From Rhodobacterales bacterium (GTDB taxonomy: Bacteria; Pseudomonadota; Alphaproteobacteria; Rhodobacterales; Rhodobacteraceae), in contig QIGK01000132.1 in NCBI GenBank assembly GCA_003228875.1, forward strand, positions 1-40,808: 40,808 nt of DNA, read 5' to 3'. Under the pieces are notes generated by a model, which had not been told where the DNA came from, made no database searches, and saw only the letters and a program-made list of their open reading frames with translations. The position numbers and the translations under genes were made by a program. Below are positions 25,710 through 34,018 of the stretch, one piece after another. Numbering within the stretch: position 1 is the stretch's first letter; each line of letters starts with the position of its first letter.

Positions 25710-28064
25710 TCAAAGTTTGACCCGACGCAATCGCAAGGCATTGCTGATCACCGAGACCGAGCTTAGGCTCATCGCCGCTGCTGCAATCATCGGCGAAAGC
25801 AACGTGCCAGTCAGCGGATAAAGGATACCCGCAGCCACCGGCACCCCAAGCGCATTATAGCCAAAGGCAAACACCAGATTTTGGCGAATGTTCCACAATG
25901 TGGCACGGGCCAGCTTGCGTGACCGCACAATGCCCGACAGGTCGCCGCCCAGCAAGGTGATGCCAGCGCTTTCCACCGCCACATCCGCGCCGGTGCCCAT
26001 GGCGATGCCCACCGAGGCCGCCGCCAGTGCAGGGGCATCATTAACCCCGTCGCCAGCCATAACAACCTTATGCCCCGCCGCCTGCAATTCCTCGACTAAG
26101 TTCTTCTTGTCTTCCGGCATTACGCCAGCGCGCACTTCGTCAATGCCGAGTTCTTTTGCCACTGCCAAAGCAGTGCGTTCATTGTCGCCAGTAGCCATGA
26201 TGATACGCAGCCCGACAGCTTGCAGCGCTTTGATGGTCTCGGCGCTGTTGCTTTTGATCGAATCCGCCACCGCAACGATGCCAGCCAACTTGCCGTCTAC
26301 GGCCACAAACATCGCTGTTTTGCCCATTGAGCGCAGCGCATCCGCCTGTTCATCAGCGCTTTTGGTTGTCAGGCCGATCTCGTCCATCATGGCCACGTTG
26401 CCAAGGACAACCTCGCGCTTGGCGACTGTGCCTTTTACGCCTTTGCCAGTGACCGCCTCAAAACCGGTGATCTTACCGATTTTCAGGCCTTTGTCCTCAG
26501 CCCCTGCAACAATCGCCTCGGCCAATGGATGTTCCGAGCCTTTTTCAAGCGCCGCTGCCAGTGCCAGTAACGTATCCGCATCGACATCCCCAAGGGCAAC
26601 AGTATCGGTCAGTTTCGGCTTGCCTTCGGTCAGGGTGCCGGTCTTGTCAACAATCAGCGTATCAACCCTTGCCATGCGTTCCAGCGCTTCGGCATCTTTG
26701 ATCAGCACACCAGCCTGCGCACCGCGCCCCGCTGCGGTGGTGATTGAAATCGGCGTTGCCAGACCCAACGCACAGGGGCAGGCAATAATCAGCACCGACA
26801 CCGAGGCAGCAAAAGCAAAGACCAGTTGGGGATCAGGGCCAAAGAAGAACCAGATCAGGAAAGATGTGATTGCAATCAGGATGACCAGCGGCACAAATAT
26901 TGCCGACACCTTGTCGACCATGCCCTGAATAGGCGCGCGGGTCCGTTTGGCCCCCGCTACCATTTCAACGATTTGCGACAGCACTGTGTCAGCGCCAACT
27001 TTTGCTACCTTTATCACCAATGAACCGTTTTTGTTAATGGTGCCGCCGGTTACTGCATCGCCCGCAGCTTTTTCCACTGGCAGGGATTCACCCGTTAACA
27101 TGCTTTCATCAATCGCCGAGGTGCCTTCAATCACAACTCCATCCACCGGCACCGCATCGCCGGGACGTACCCGCAGGCGGTCGCCTTCAATGATATTTCC
27201 AAGTGGCGCGTCGTATTCGTCACCGTTTTCCAGTATTCTTCGCGCGGTTTTGGGCGCAAGATCCAGCAAAGCCTTGATCGCATCGCCGGTTCGCTCCCGC
27301 GCCCGCAGTTCCAGCACTTGCCCGACAAATATCAGGGTAACGATCACCACCGCCGCCTCATAATAAGTGCCAACCACGCCGCCGGCGCTGTATTCTTCGG
27401 GGAAAATCCCCGGCAAAAATGTGGCAACAAGACTATAGATATAAGCCGCCCCCACCCCGATAGCGATCAATGTCCACATGTTGGGGTTCATGGTCCGGAT
27501 TGATTGCCAACCGCGCACAAAGAACGGTTGCGCCGCCCACAGAATGATCGGCGTGGCGATTAAAAATTCAAAATAGCTGGTCAGCGGCTCGCCGATCCAT
27601 TCGCGCGGATGCACGCCAACCATTGGTCCCATGGTCACCACAATCAGCGGTGCCGCCACCGCCGCGCTGATCCACATGCGGCGGGTGAAATCGACCAATT
27701 CTTCATTTGGTTCATCGCTTGTTGCCACCAGTGGTTCCAGCGCCATGCCGCATTTCGGGCAGGCTCCGGGATGGTCTTGCAAAATTTCCGGGTGCATCGG
27801 ACAGGTGTATTCGACATCAGCACTGACAGACTTTGTTTGCTTGGCTTTGTTGCCGGATGCATAGAAATACGGGTCCCCGTTGAATTTTTCATGGCAGCCA
27901 TCGCTGCAAAAATGGAAAGTCTGATCATGCCAAACCTCGCTGGGCTTTCCCGCATCTGTTGCGACTTTCATGCCACATACCGGGTCTGTCACGGTTGCAG
28001 CACCGTTTGAACTGGAAGAACCAGAATGATCATGCTGGTCGTCGTGATGATGAGAATTCGCCAT
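25710..28064 (-). CDS. copA: Cu(I)-exporting P1B-type ATPase with YHS and HMBD metal domains
   Basis: This 784-residue inner-membrane pump has a His-rich start ([10 protein letters not shown]), a YHS domain (about 26-70, with TDPVCGMKV and [12 protein letters not shown]) and a heavy-metal-binding motif (YTCPMHPEI...CPKCGM, about 86-107). The ATPase core has the metal-channel CPC ([13 protein letters not shown]), phosphorylated DKTGTLTEG, the HPLAEAI motif, [11 protein letters not shown], and the Cu(I)-type ending YNALGVP with [16 protein letters not shown]. There is no HMA (GMxCxxC) domain; YHS plus HMBD take its place. The upstream promoter is of the MerR-family type. It may detoxify copper or feed copper to the periplasmic oxidase and cupredoxin next door. 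Confidence 0.94.
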   Translation of the reverse strand: MANSHHHDDQHDHSGSSSSNGAATVTDPVCGMKVATDAGKPSEVWHDQTFHFCSDGCHEKFNGDPYFYASGNKAKQTKSVSADVEYTCPMHPEILQDHPGACPKCGMALEPLVATSDEPNEELVDFTRRMWISAAVAAPLIVVTMGPMVGVHPREWIGEPLTSYFEFLIATPIILWAAQPFFVRGWQSIRTMNPNMWTLIAIGVGAAYIYSLVATFLPGIFPEEYSAGGVVGTYYEAAVVIVTLIFVGQVLELRARERTGDAIKALLDLAPKTARRILENGDEYDAPLGNIIEGDRLRVRPGDAVPVDGVVIEGTSAIDESMLTGESLPVEKAAGDAVTGGTINKNGSLVIKVAKVGADTVLSQIVEMVAGAKRTRAPIQGMVDKVSAIFVPLVILIAITSFLIWFFFGPDPQLVFAFAASVSVLIIACPCALGLATPISITTAAGRGAQAGVLIKDAEALERMARVDTLIVDKTGTLTEGKPKLTDTVALGDVDADTLLALAAALEKGSEHPLAEAIVAGAEDKGLKIGKITGFEAVTGKGVKGTVAKREVVLGNVAMMDEIGLTTKSADEQADALRSMGKTAMFVAVDGKLAGIVAVADSIKSNSAETIKALQAVGLRIIMATGDNERTALAVAKELGIDEVRAGVMPEDKKNLVEELQAAGHKVVMAGDGVNDAPALAAASVGIAMGTGADVAVESAGITLLGGDLSGIVRSRKLARATLWNIRQNLVFAFGYNALGVPVAAGILYPLTGTLLSPMIAAAAMSLSSVSVISNALRLRRVKL

Positions 28065-28092
28065 TTGATACGCCTTTGCTTTTGTTTAAATC

Positions 28093-28123
28093 ACCTTAAT
28101 CCTTCCAGAGACTGTAAGGTCAA
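28093..28123 (-). promoter_or_regulatory. MerR/CueR-type promoter and operator of copA
   Basis: On the minus strand, -35 TTGACC (28118-28123) and -10 TAAGGT (28093-28098) are separated by 19 bases, the stretched spacing that MerR-family activators correct. The spacer holds a near-palindrome, ACCTTACAG then TCT then CTGGAAGGAT, very close to known CueR/HmrR copper operators. Transcription should start about 20 bases before the copA ATG. Confidence 0.75.
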
Positions 28124-28140
28124 GCGATGATTTTCAAAAA

Positions 28141-28172
28141 AATATGGACCGGATAAAATATGGACCGGATAG
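28141..28172. repeat. 16-base direct repeat upstream of the copA promoter
   Basis: AATATGGACCGGATA occurs twice in tandem with a 16-base period (28141-28156 and 28157-28172), about 18 bases upstream of the copA -35 box. It could be a second regulator's binding site or a simple duplication. Confidence 0.6.
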
Positions 28173-28375
28173 TAGCCCGACAATGGAATTTTTCCAAACG
28201 TCTTTTCAAACAGTAAAAAATCCGAAAATCATGGAAGGTTAACCCTATTGGGGAAATAACAGGGTTTTGCTGTTCTAAAATTCGATTATTCGCGCGCCGA
28301 AGCAAAATGCTTTACAAAATTGTCTCCGCGCGCGTTTTACCTCGACCCTAAAAGCCAAATCGAGGTTACAGGTGC

Positions 28376-28404
28376 CAAGCAAGTGGTAGGGGTCCACTTG
28401 CTTG
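28376..28404. repeat. Perfect 11-base-pair hairpin
   Basis: CAAGCAAGTGG (28376-28386) pairs perfectly with CCACTTGCTTG (28394-28404) across a seven-base loop. No T-run follows on either strand, so it is not an obvious intrinsic terminator. Confidence 0.65.
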
Positions 28405-28447
28405 TTGATCATGGTGTTGATCCCTGCATTAACGTCTATTTTTCAAA

Positions 28448-28527
28448 TGCCAAACCAGCATTTGCCAGCATTAAGTCCAAAAGGGGATTAAAACTTATGC
28501 GTTTTTCATGGGATTGCTGGTTTGGCA
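28448..28527. repeat. Nested inverted repeat (13-bp outer, 8-bp inner stem)
   Basis: TGCCAAACCAGCA (28448-28460) and TGCTGGTTTGGCA (28515-28527) are perfect inverted copies. Between them, GCATTAAGT and ACTTATGC form a second stem with one bulged base. The whole element is 80 bases long, with no visible target duplication. It lies 17 bases beyond the stop of the small membrane protein on the minus strand. It may be a structured RNA, a 3'-end structure or a mini-element. Confidence 0.55.
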
Positions 28528-28544
28528 ACTCTGGGTCTGCAAGG

Positions 28545-28673
28545 CTAATTGCGGATGTATTTCAACAAGGCAATTACCGCGAGCACAAACACGGCCGTGA
28601 CCAGCAACATACCAATGCTACCCATGCCCCAGCCCATACCAGTGCCCATTCCTGTATTTATGAAATCATTCAT
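28545..28673 (-). CDS. Gly/Met-rich small membrane protein (42 aa)
   Basis: This short frame has AAGGTG seven bases before its ATG. The product starts with a Gly/Met-rich segment (NTGMGTGMGWGMGSIGM), has one hydrophobic helix (MLLVTAVFVLAVIALL) and ends KYIRN. That design recalls other tiny GMG-rich membrane proteins annotated near metal-transport or respiratory genes in bacteria; this comparison is from memory. The position between copA and regulator 2 suggests a role in copper handling or oxidase assembly, perhaps using methionines to bind Cu(I). It is too short for most gene finders. The coding call rests on the ribosome site and the composition. Confidence 0.6.
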   Translation of the reverse strand: MNDFINTGMGTGMGWGMGSIGMLLVTAVFVLAVIALLKYIRN

Positions 28674-28794
28674 CGTATTTCACCTTTTCTGTTAGGGATC
28701 AGTTATTTTGATACCCCTTATCTGGGCGCTGAGTGTCGCAAAACTATGCCAGCCAAACGGCTTTTTGTAATACTATGTCGCATATGAAAGCGCT

Positions 28795-28816
28795 GTTACT
28801 TTCGGTTACATTGTTT
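28795..28816 (+). promoter_or_regulatory. Tandem repeat, putative response-regulator site (operon 2)
   Basis: GTTACTTTCG is followed at once by GTTACATTGT, with a 10-base period, ending 40 bases before the regulator-2 ATG. It matches the operon-1 element at 18 of 22 bases; all four differences are AA/TT swaps. A TATAAA downstream (about 28842) could be the -10. Confidence 0.65.
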
Positions 28817-28856
28817 TTGCAGCAAGCACGAAACTCCGCGCTATAAAGGCCGCACA

Positions 28857-29588
28857 ATGAAAGAAAGCCCGCATATTCCCCGAATTCTGGTTGTGGATGA
28901 CCACCGTGAAATCCGCGATGCGGTCACGCGTTATTTACAAAAAAACGGGTTCAGAACCGAATCCGCGCGCGACGCCACAGAGATGGATACCAAACTGGCT
29001 GCCGGAAAATATGATCTGCTGGTGCTGGATGTGATGATGCCGGGCGAAGATGGTTTGTCAGTGTGCCGACGGCTAAGCAGCCAAGGCCAATTGCCAATAT
29101 TAATGCTGACCGCACTTGGTGAGGAAACCGACCGGATTATCGGGTTGGAAATCGGCGCTGATGACTATTTGCCCAAACCTTTTAATCCCCGCGAACTGTT
29201 GGCCCGCATCAAAGCAATTTTGCGCCGTCATGCCCGCAACGAACTGTCTGCAGGGGCGTTGTCCGGCCACAGCGTTCAATTCGCTGACTGGATACTGGAC
29301 ACCGACCGGCGGATGCTGACCAAAGCCGATACCGACATCAAAACATCGTTGACCACTGCTGAATTCAAATTATTGACGGTGTTTCTGGAGCGCCCCCGCT
29401 TTGTGCTTTCAAGAGATCAGTTGCTTGACCTGACATCAGGGCGAAGCGCGCAGGTTTTTGACCGCACCATAGATAATCAAGTCAGCCGCCTGCGTCGCAA
29501 GATCGAAACCAATGCCAGTCGCCCAGAATTGATCACCACCGTTCGCGGTGGCGGATATTGCCTTTCATGCGAGGTGAAAAACCTGTGA
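28857..29588 (+). CDS. OmpR-family response regulator 2
   Basis: This 243-residue regulator has an intact receiver (acidic pair in VVDDHRE, phospho-acceptor Asp58 in LLVLDVMMPGEDG, LTALGEE, and Lys in LPKPFNP). Its winged-helix domain has LTTAEFKLL, SRDQLLDL, DRTIDNQVSRLRRKIE and the terminal TVRGGGYCL. It begins a plus-strand unit with kinase 2 and a cytochrome c. The ribosome site is AAAGG, seven bases before the ATG. The stop and the kinase start overlap as TGATG. Its similarity to regulator 1 and the shared upstream site suggest a duplication that kept DNA specificity. Confidence 0.93.
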   Translation: MKESPHIPRILVVDDHREIRDAVTRYLQKNGFRTESARDATEMDTKLAAGKYDLLVLDVMMPGEDGLSVCRRLSSQGQLPILMLTALGEETDRIIGLEIGADDYLPKPFNPRELLARIKAILRRHARNELSAGALSGHSVQFADWILDTDRRMLTKADTDIKTSLTTAEFKLLTVFLERPRFVLSRDQLLDLTSGRSAQVFDRTIDNQVSRLRRKIETNASRPELITTVRGGGYCLSCEVKNL

Positions 29589-31027
29589 TGGGGCATCTTG
29601 CTCCCAGAACCCTGCGCGGGCAACTGGTCTTGATAATTCTTGTTACTTTTATTGTGGTGCAAGGCATCAGTCTTTGGTTATTTGTTGATGAGCGCAGCCT
29701 TGCGGTGCGGGCCGCGCTTGGGCTGGAAGCCTCAGGTCGGGCGGCCAATGTGGTGCGCTTGATGGAAGCCGCGCCCGAAGACCTGCGTGTGAAAATTCTG
29801 GCCGCAGCGGATTCGCCGCTGGTGCGGTTCTCGCTATCGCCCAATGCATCGGTTGATCATATGGACCATGGCGGCGATGGCACCATCATGGCTCGGGTGC
29901 AGCGCTTTTTGGAAAATGACGATTTTGACCATCAAATTAGGGTGGAATTGCACCAGATCGGTCAGATTGTACAGGTCGAAAACACCGACAATCTGTCACC
30001 GGAACTGGCTGAGATGCACAGGCAAATGTTGGGGCTTGACCTGACTTCGCTTGAAATGCGGCTGGCGATTTCCTTGCAAGACGGCCAATGGCTGAATGTT
30101 TCCACACGGTTTCATCGGCCTCCGCTGCAATGGCCTTGGGTATCGACCGCAAGTTATGGTTTGGCGACGCTGATCATTATGGCCACTGTCTGGATCGCGC
30201 TTAGCCAGCTAACCGATCCGCTACGCACGCTCGCCAATGCCGCCGAAAGATTTGGCCGTGGCGAAAAACCTGCGAGATTACCCGAACATGGGCCGGAAGA
30301 ATTGCGCCGCCTGACCGCAGCTTTTAACGAGATGCAAGAACGTCTGACCCGGTTTGTATCTGAGCGCACAAGGCTGCTGGCAGCGCTGGGGCATGATCTT
30401 CGCTCTCCACTTACGGCGATGCGGGTGCAAAGCGAAATGGTTGACGAAACCGAAACCCGGAACCGGCTGGTTGCCATCATCGCTGAAATGCAGGAAATGG
30501 TGGAATCAACCCTGTCATTTGCCCGTGGTATGGTAACATCAGAGGAAACAAAAACCGTTGACTTGCCGGAATTCCTAAGCAATCTGGTTACCGATATTGT
30601 CACGGTCGGTGGCAAAGCCACCCTAACCACAACGCCGGGCCAGCAAGTACGTGTCAAACCCGTTGCCATGCGCCGCGCGCTGCGTAATGTCATCGAAAAC
30701 GCTATTCGCTATGGCAAGAATGCCAAAATTACCACGGTTTCCGCAGATGGTCTTGTGCATATCTGCATAAAAGACCAGGGTGCCGGTATCCCTGCGGCTG
30801 ATCTGGAAAGGGTGTTTGACCCGTTTGTTCGTGTTGAAAAATCCCGCAATCTTGAAACTGGCGGCACCGGTCTGGGTCTGTCCATCGCGCGCACAATCAT
30901 TCATGCCCATGGCGGCGAAATCACCCTGACAAACCCTGATGATGGCGGGCTAGAGGTGCATATCACCCTGCCAAAGATCAAAGACGCCAATTTAGATCTG
31001 AAGCCAAAGCAAAAGAAGGAGCCCTGA
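29588..31027 (+). CDS. Sensor histidine kinase 2 (EnvZ-like)
   Basis: This 479-residue membrane kinase has helix 1 at about 10-33, a periplasmic sensor (about 34-180) containing a His/Met patch (VDHMDHGGDG) that might bind metal, and helix 2 at about 185-205. HAMP follows, then the phosphorylated His269 in LGHDLRSPLTAM, N-box NVIENAIRYG, DQGAGIP, and GGTGLGLSIAR. The ATG at 29588 overlaps the regulator stop (TGATG). An upstream in-frame start at 29558 is possible but would run deeper into the regulator. It is a paralogue of kinase 1, with a similar membrane-proximal phrase. The signal is unknown. Confidence 0.9.
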   Translation: MGHLAPRTLRGQLVLIILVTFIVVQGISLWLFVDERSLAVRAALGLEASGRAANVVRLMEAAPEDLRVKILAAADSPLVRFSLSPNASVDHMDHGGDGTIMARVQRFLENDDFDHQIRVELHQIGQIVQVENTDNLSPELAEMHRQMLGLDLTSLEMRLAISLQDGQWLNVSTRFHRPPLQWPWVSTASYGLATLIIMATVWIALSQLTDPLRTLANAAERFGRGEKPARLPEHGPEELRRLTAAFNEMQERLTRFVSERTRLLAALGHDLRSPLTAMRVQSEMVDETETRNRLVAIIAEMQEMVESTLSFARGMVTSEETKTVDLPEFLSNLVTDIVTVGGKATLTTTPGQQVRVKPVAMRRALRNVIENAIRYGKNAKITTVSADGLVHICIKDQGAGIPAADLERVFDPFVRVEKSRNLETGGTGLGLSIARTIIHAHGGEITLTNPDDGGLEVHITLPKIKDANLDLKPKQKKEP

Positions 31028-31080
31028 AAGCACATCTGATTTGACCATCCCAATTCACTTGATCCTAAAAGGAACACACT

Positions 31081-31575
31081 ATGAAAATTCGTTTTATGAA
31101 CCTTTGTTTTACCGTAATTCTTGGTGCCATCGCTTTGCCCAGCTGGGCTAGCGAAGACGCTGAAATCAGCGCGCAAATGTCTCGATCCGGTTTCGTTTTG
31201 GAAAACGGCTTGGCCATCCCTGCGTTTGATCCGGTTCTAGGACGAAACCTGTTTGCATCAAAGGGCTGTGTTGTCTGCCATACGGTTAATGGCATTGGTG
31301 GCGAAGACGCAGTTGAATTCGCGGCCATTTATATGGAACAACCCATGAATGCCTTTGATTTTGCTGCAAATATGTGGCGGGGCGCAAGCGCCATGATTAT
31401 AATGCAAGAAGACGAACTGGGCCGTCAGATTGAATTATCGGGTGCCGAGCTGGCCGCAATTATTGCCTTTGTGCATGATGCGGAAGAACAGGCCAAGTTT
31501 TCAAAAGATGATATTCCCGATGACATCAGAGAATTGATGCATAGTGACGATGAAGAAGAGGCTGATCATGATTAA
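31081..31575 (+). CDS. Periplasmic monohaem cytochrome c
   Basis: This 164-residue protein has a signal peptide (likely cut after Ala23 in LPSWA) and one haem-binding motif CVVCH (Cys63, Cys66, His67). A probable methionine ligand lies about 30-40 residues later (ANMWRGASAM). The C-terminus is very acidic (DDEEEADHD). It is the third gene of the regulator-2/kinase-2 unit, 53 bases after the kinase with AAAGGAA upstream. In operon 1 the same regulator-kinase arrangement leads into an oxidase, so this cytochrome is a natural candidate for its electron donor. The pairing is inference. Confidence 0.87.
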   Translation: MKIRFMNLCFTVILGAIALPSWASEDAEISAQMSRSGFVLENGLAIPAFDPVLGRNLFASKGCVVCHTVNGIGGEDAVEFAAIYMEQPMNAFDFAANMWRGASAMIIMQEDELGRQIELSGAELAAIIAFVHDAEEQAKFSKDDIPDDIRELMHSDDEEEADHD

Positions 31576-31772
31576 CGCGGCGTACCGCGTTTAAACCTAT
31601 CAAACTCAGAAAAGCATAAGTTAATTGCCCAGACCACAAAGCAACATTTTTGCGACGCGCCCGATTGCAATAAAGGGCGTTGCTGGCAATGCTTGCAACC
31701 ATGGTCTAGGCTTTAAACGTGGGTTGCTTGACTCGTAATTTCAGAGACAAAAGCGCCCTTAAAGGTTGGTCT

Positions 31773-33203
31773 TTACCCAGCGCAACAGGATAATTTTGCC
31801 ACATCCATTTCAAAAGTCTGCGCCGCCAGCTTTAATCCCTCAACCGTTGTTAGATACGGAAAAATCATTTCGCCGAGATCCACATAGGTCATGCCCATCT
31901 TGATCGCCATTGCCGCTGTTTGAATACTGTCCGCACCTTCGGGTGCAATAATATGAGCCCCCAACAGTTTTTTACTGTCGCGCTCGGCCACCAGTTTTAT
32001 CAACCCACGCGTATCACGCGCCGCCAATGCCCTTGGCAGGTTTTCCAATCCCAGAACCGAGGTCACCACGTCAATGCCTTTTGCTTTTGCCATCGCTTCG
32101 CTTAGGCCAACACTGGCGATTTGCGGATCGGAAAACACCACAGCAGGCATGGCCTGATTGTTATAGCTAAGGCTGCTCCCCATCGCGTTCTTGGCCGCGA
32201 GTTTGGCACCATATGCCGCCATATAAACAAATTGGTCCAAACCCGTAACATCCCCCGCCGCAAAAACTCCGGCTCGGGAGCTGCGCATCTGATCATCAAC
32301 CAAAACGCCGCCGCGCTGGTCGGTTTTTATCCCTGCATTGGCCAACTTAAGGCTTTGGGTGTTGGGGGCACGTCCGGTCGCCAAAAGCAACCGTTCAGCA
32401 CTGATTTTGACAGGTTTACCATCTTTGCTGACCATCACATTGACCTGATCCAGAGTTTGTTCAACACTCAGATATGAAAGGCCTTGCAAGACAGTAATGC
32501 CTTCATCCCTAAAGAACCCTGTCAGGGCTTTACTTATCTCGGGTTCTGCATCGGGCAGCAATCCACGGCGTGTAATGATGGTGGTTTTGACACCGACGCG
32601 CGCAAAAATCTGGGCAAGTTCAACCCCGATATACCCACCGCCGATAATGGTCAAAGACTCTGGTAATGTTTCCAGTTCTAACGCAGTTGTGCTGTCAAGC
32701 CAGTCAACCGTATCAAGTCCGTCAATATCGGGAATATGGGGGCGCGAACCGGTTGCCAAAATGATTTTGCTGGCCTTGATGGTCTTGTTCTCAACCTGTA
32801 AGCCGCCATCAGGGTGAAACTGCGCAGCGCCTTGTATATAGGTAATAGTGTCATAATTTGGCAGCACGTCAATATATTTAGCCTGTCGTAATTCCTCAAC
32901 AAGGCTTTGCTTTTGGCGCATCACCGCTGCCCAATCAACCAGCTTTGCCGAAACCTGAATGCCGTCAAACCTGCGCGAAGCTTTGGCAAACTGCAAGGTT
33001 TCAACTGCTCTGATTATTGCTTTTGAGGGCACACAACCGACATTTACACAGGTGCCACCAATGGTGCCATATCCGATCAAGGCAACCTTTGCGCCGGTTT
33101 CTGCCGCTGTAATCGCCGCAGAAAATCCGGCCGATCCTGCACCGATCACCGCAAGATCAAAGCTCCTTTCCAAATCGGAAACCGCTTGGTTTGCATCAAA
33201 CAT
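31773..33203 (-). CDS. merA: Mercuric reductase, short form without NmerA domain
   Basis: This is a 476-residue flavoprotein disulphide reductase. It has the FAD motif VIGAGSAGFSAA, the redox pair GGTCVNVGCVPSK (Cys52, Cys57), the second FAD motif FAAGDVTG and the C-terminal vicinal cysteines Cys473-Cys474 (LSCCAG) that hand Hg(II) to the active site. It reduces Hg(II) to volatile Hg(0) with NADPH in the cytoplasm. The N-terminal HMA-like NmerA domain found in many MerA proteins is absent. It is the last gene of merT-merP-merA, with AGGAGC six bases before the ATG. Identity is firm because of the CC tail. Confidence 0.95.
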   Translation of the reverse strand: MFDANQAVSDLERSFDLAVIGAGSAGFSAAITAAETGAKVALIGYGTIGGTCVNVGCVPSKAIIRAVETLQFAKASRRFDGIQVSAKLVDWAAVMRQKQSLVEELRQAKYIDVLPNYDTITYIQGAAQFHPDGGLQVENKTIKASKIILATGSRPHIPDIDGLDTVDWLDSTTALELETLPESLTIIGGGYIGVELAQIFARVGVKTTIITRRGLLPDAEPEISKALTGFFRDEGITVLQGLSYLSVEQTLDQVNVMVSKDGKPVKISAERLLLATGRAPNTQSLKLANAGIKTDQRGGVLVDDQMRSSRAGVFAAGDVTGLDQFVYMAAYGAKLAAKNAMGSSLSYNNQAMPAVVFSDPQIASVGLSEAMAKAKGIDVVTSVLGLENLPRALAARDTRGLIKLVAERDSKKLLGAHIIAPEGADSIQTAAMAIKMGMTYVDLGEMIFPYLTTVEGLKLAAQTFEMDVAKLSCCAG

Positions 33204-33247
33204 CTTTTAGCTCCTGCATGAATAACAGCTTAAACGCAGCTGCAATA

Positions 33248-33529
33248 TTATTGCTCTAGGAAAGCTTCGTATCCGACTGCGGTTGAGGCAAAAATAATAT
33301 CTTCGATTGAGGTTATTTCATCGTCAAAAACCACAACGGCAAGACGGTCGTCCAACGTGGTTACAACCGATTGCACGCCGGTCACTTCGCCCATAGCCGC
33401 CTCAACAATAAAGGGGCAACTTGCGCAAAACATTCCCGGCACCGAAAGGGTGACGGTTTGAATTGCCGCAAAAAGCGGTGTGGCGAAAAACATTCCTGCC
33501 AACACAAAAGAGGTCCTTTTCAGTTTCAT
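33248..33529 (-). CDS. merP: Periplasmic mercury-binding protein MerP
   Basis: This 93-residue protein has a signal peptide (MKLKRTSFVLAGMFFATPLFA) followed by one HMA domain. The metal site reads GMFCASCPF (Cys35, Cys38), where the Pro after the second Cys is typical of MerP. MerP captures Hg(II) in the periplasm and passes it to MerT. The start at 33529 is chosen over 33667 because the signal peptide begins there and AAAGGAC precedes it; the longer frame would overlap most of merT. It lies 11 bases after merT. Confidence 0.93.
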   Translation of the reverse strand: MKLKRTSFVLAGMFFATPLFAAIQTVTLSVPGMFCASCPFIVEAAMGEVTGVQSVVTTLDDRLAVVVFDDEITSIEDIIFASTAVGYEAFLEQ

Positions 33530-33540
33530 TTCTTGTCCTT

Positions 33541-33945
33541 TCAAAGGCCCAAAAGAATGGGGGCAACAACTGGCGCGATCCATGTCCAGAATGTTGCAAT
33601 TAAAATTAAAATTGTTGACCCGATTAACGCGGTTTTCACAAGGCGGTTTGGTAATGGTCGGGCGCAAACCTCACCTTCTGCACAGGCCTTTGGCTTGCGA
33701 TACACCAGCCAATATCCATAGCCCAAAAACCCAAAGGTCAGGACAATAAAGATAGGTTTATAAGCTGCAAGCGCAGTCAGATTACCGATCCAAGCACCGG
33801 ATATACCCATACTAAATAGCAAAAGCGGCACCACGCAACAGGCCGAGGCACCAAGCGCGCCAAGCACGCCACCAGCCGCCAACCAGCGGGTTTTTCTGTC
33901 GCCCTGGTCAGTCTGTTCAGCAATATCGTTGGTCAGGTCAGTCAT
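33541..33945 (-). CDS. merT: Mercuric ion transporter MerT
   Basis: This 134-residue inner-membrane protein has three hydrophobic segments. The hallmark vicinal cysteines (GASACCVVPLLLF, Cys36-Cys37) are in the first helix, and a second pair (KACAEGEVC, Cys88 and Cys94) lies in the cytoplasmic loop. MerT takes Hg(II) from MerP and delivers it to MerA. The ATG at 33945, preceded by GAGGAA, is preferred to an upstream TTG at 33960. It is the first gene after the divergent mer promoter. Confidence 0.94.
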   Translation of the reverse strand: MTDLTNDIAEQTDQGDRKTRWLAAGGVLGALGASACCVVPLLLFSMGISGAWIGNLTALAAYKPIFIVLTFGFLGYGYWLVYRKPKACAEGEVCARPLPNRLVKTALIGSTILILIATFWTWIAPVVAPILLGL

Positions 33946-33976
33946 TTTTTTCCTCGCCAATTCTGTTTCTGAACCT

Positions 33977-34007
33977 TATATAGCATCTGTAGTAGCTACA
34001 GATACAA
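33977..34007 (-). promoter_or_regulatory. merT promoter with MerR operator
   Basis: On the minus strand, -35 TTGTAT (34002-34007) and -10 TATATA (33977-33982) are 19 bases apart. The spacer region holds a perfect dyad, ATCTGTAG and CTACAGAT with three bases between (33985-34003). The long spacing and central dyad are the signature of MerR-activated promoters. The dyad also lies just upstream of merR, allowing self-control. Confidence 0.78.
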
Positions 34008-34018
34008 GGCAATTTATA

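Larger units (their letters stand above)
28065..28544. other. 480-base gene-free segment rich in repeats upstream of copA
   Basis: It contains the copA promoter, a 16-base tandem repeat, and a run of inverted repeats: arms AACCCT/AGGGTT at about 28241-28266, ACCTCGA/TCGAGGT at 28339-28366, an 11-pair hairpin at 28376-28404, and a nested 13-plus-8-pair structure at 28448-28527. A frame of 155 codons (28320-28787, plus) crosses it, but it looks non-coding and runs over the small membrane-protein gene on the other strand. Confidence 0.6.

Noticed and set aside
25888-26928. 346-codon frame antisense to copA
   Set aside because: It lies wholly inside the certain copA gene, and its Ala/Ser/Thr-rich product matches no family. 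It is a shadow frame.
28448-28527. Nested inverted repeat as an integron attC site or a classical IS
   Set aside because: The arms do not show the attC core bases, there is no integrase or transposase, and no target duplication is visible.
28320-28787. 155-codon plus-strand frame in the repeat-rich segment
   Set aside because: No ribosome site or domain. It crosses several hairpins and runs over the better-supported 42-aa gene on the other strand.
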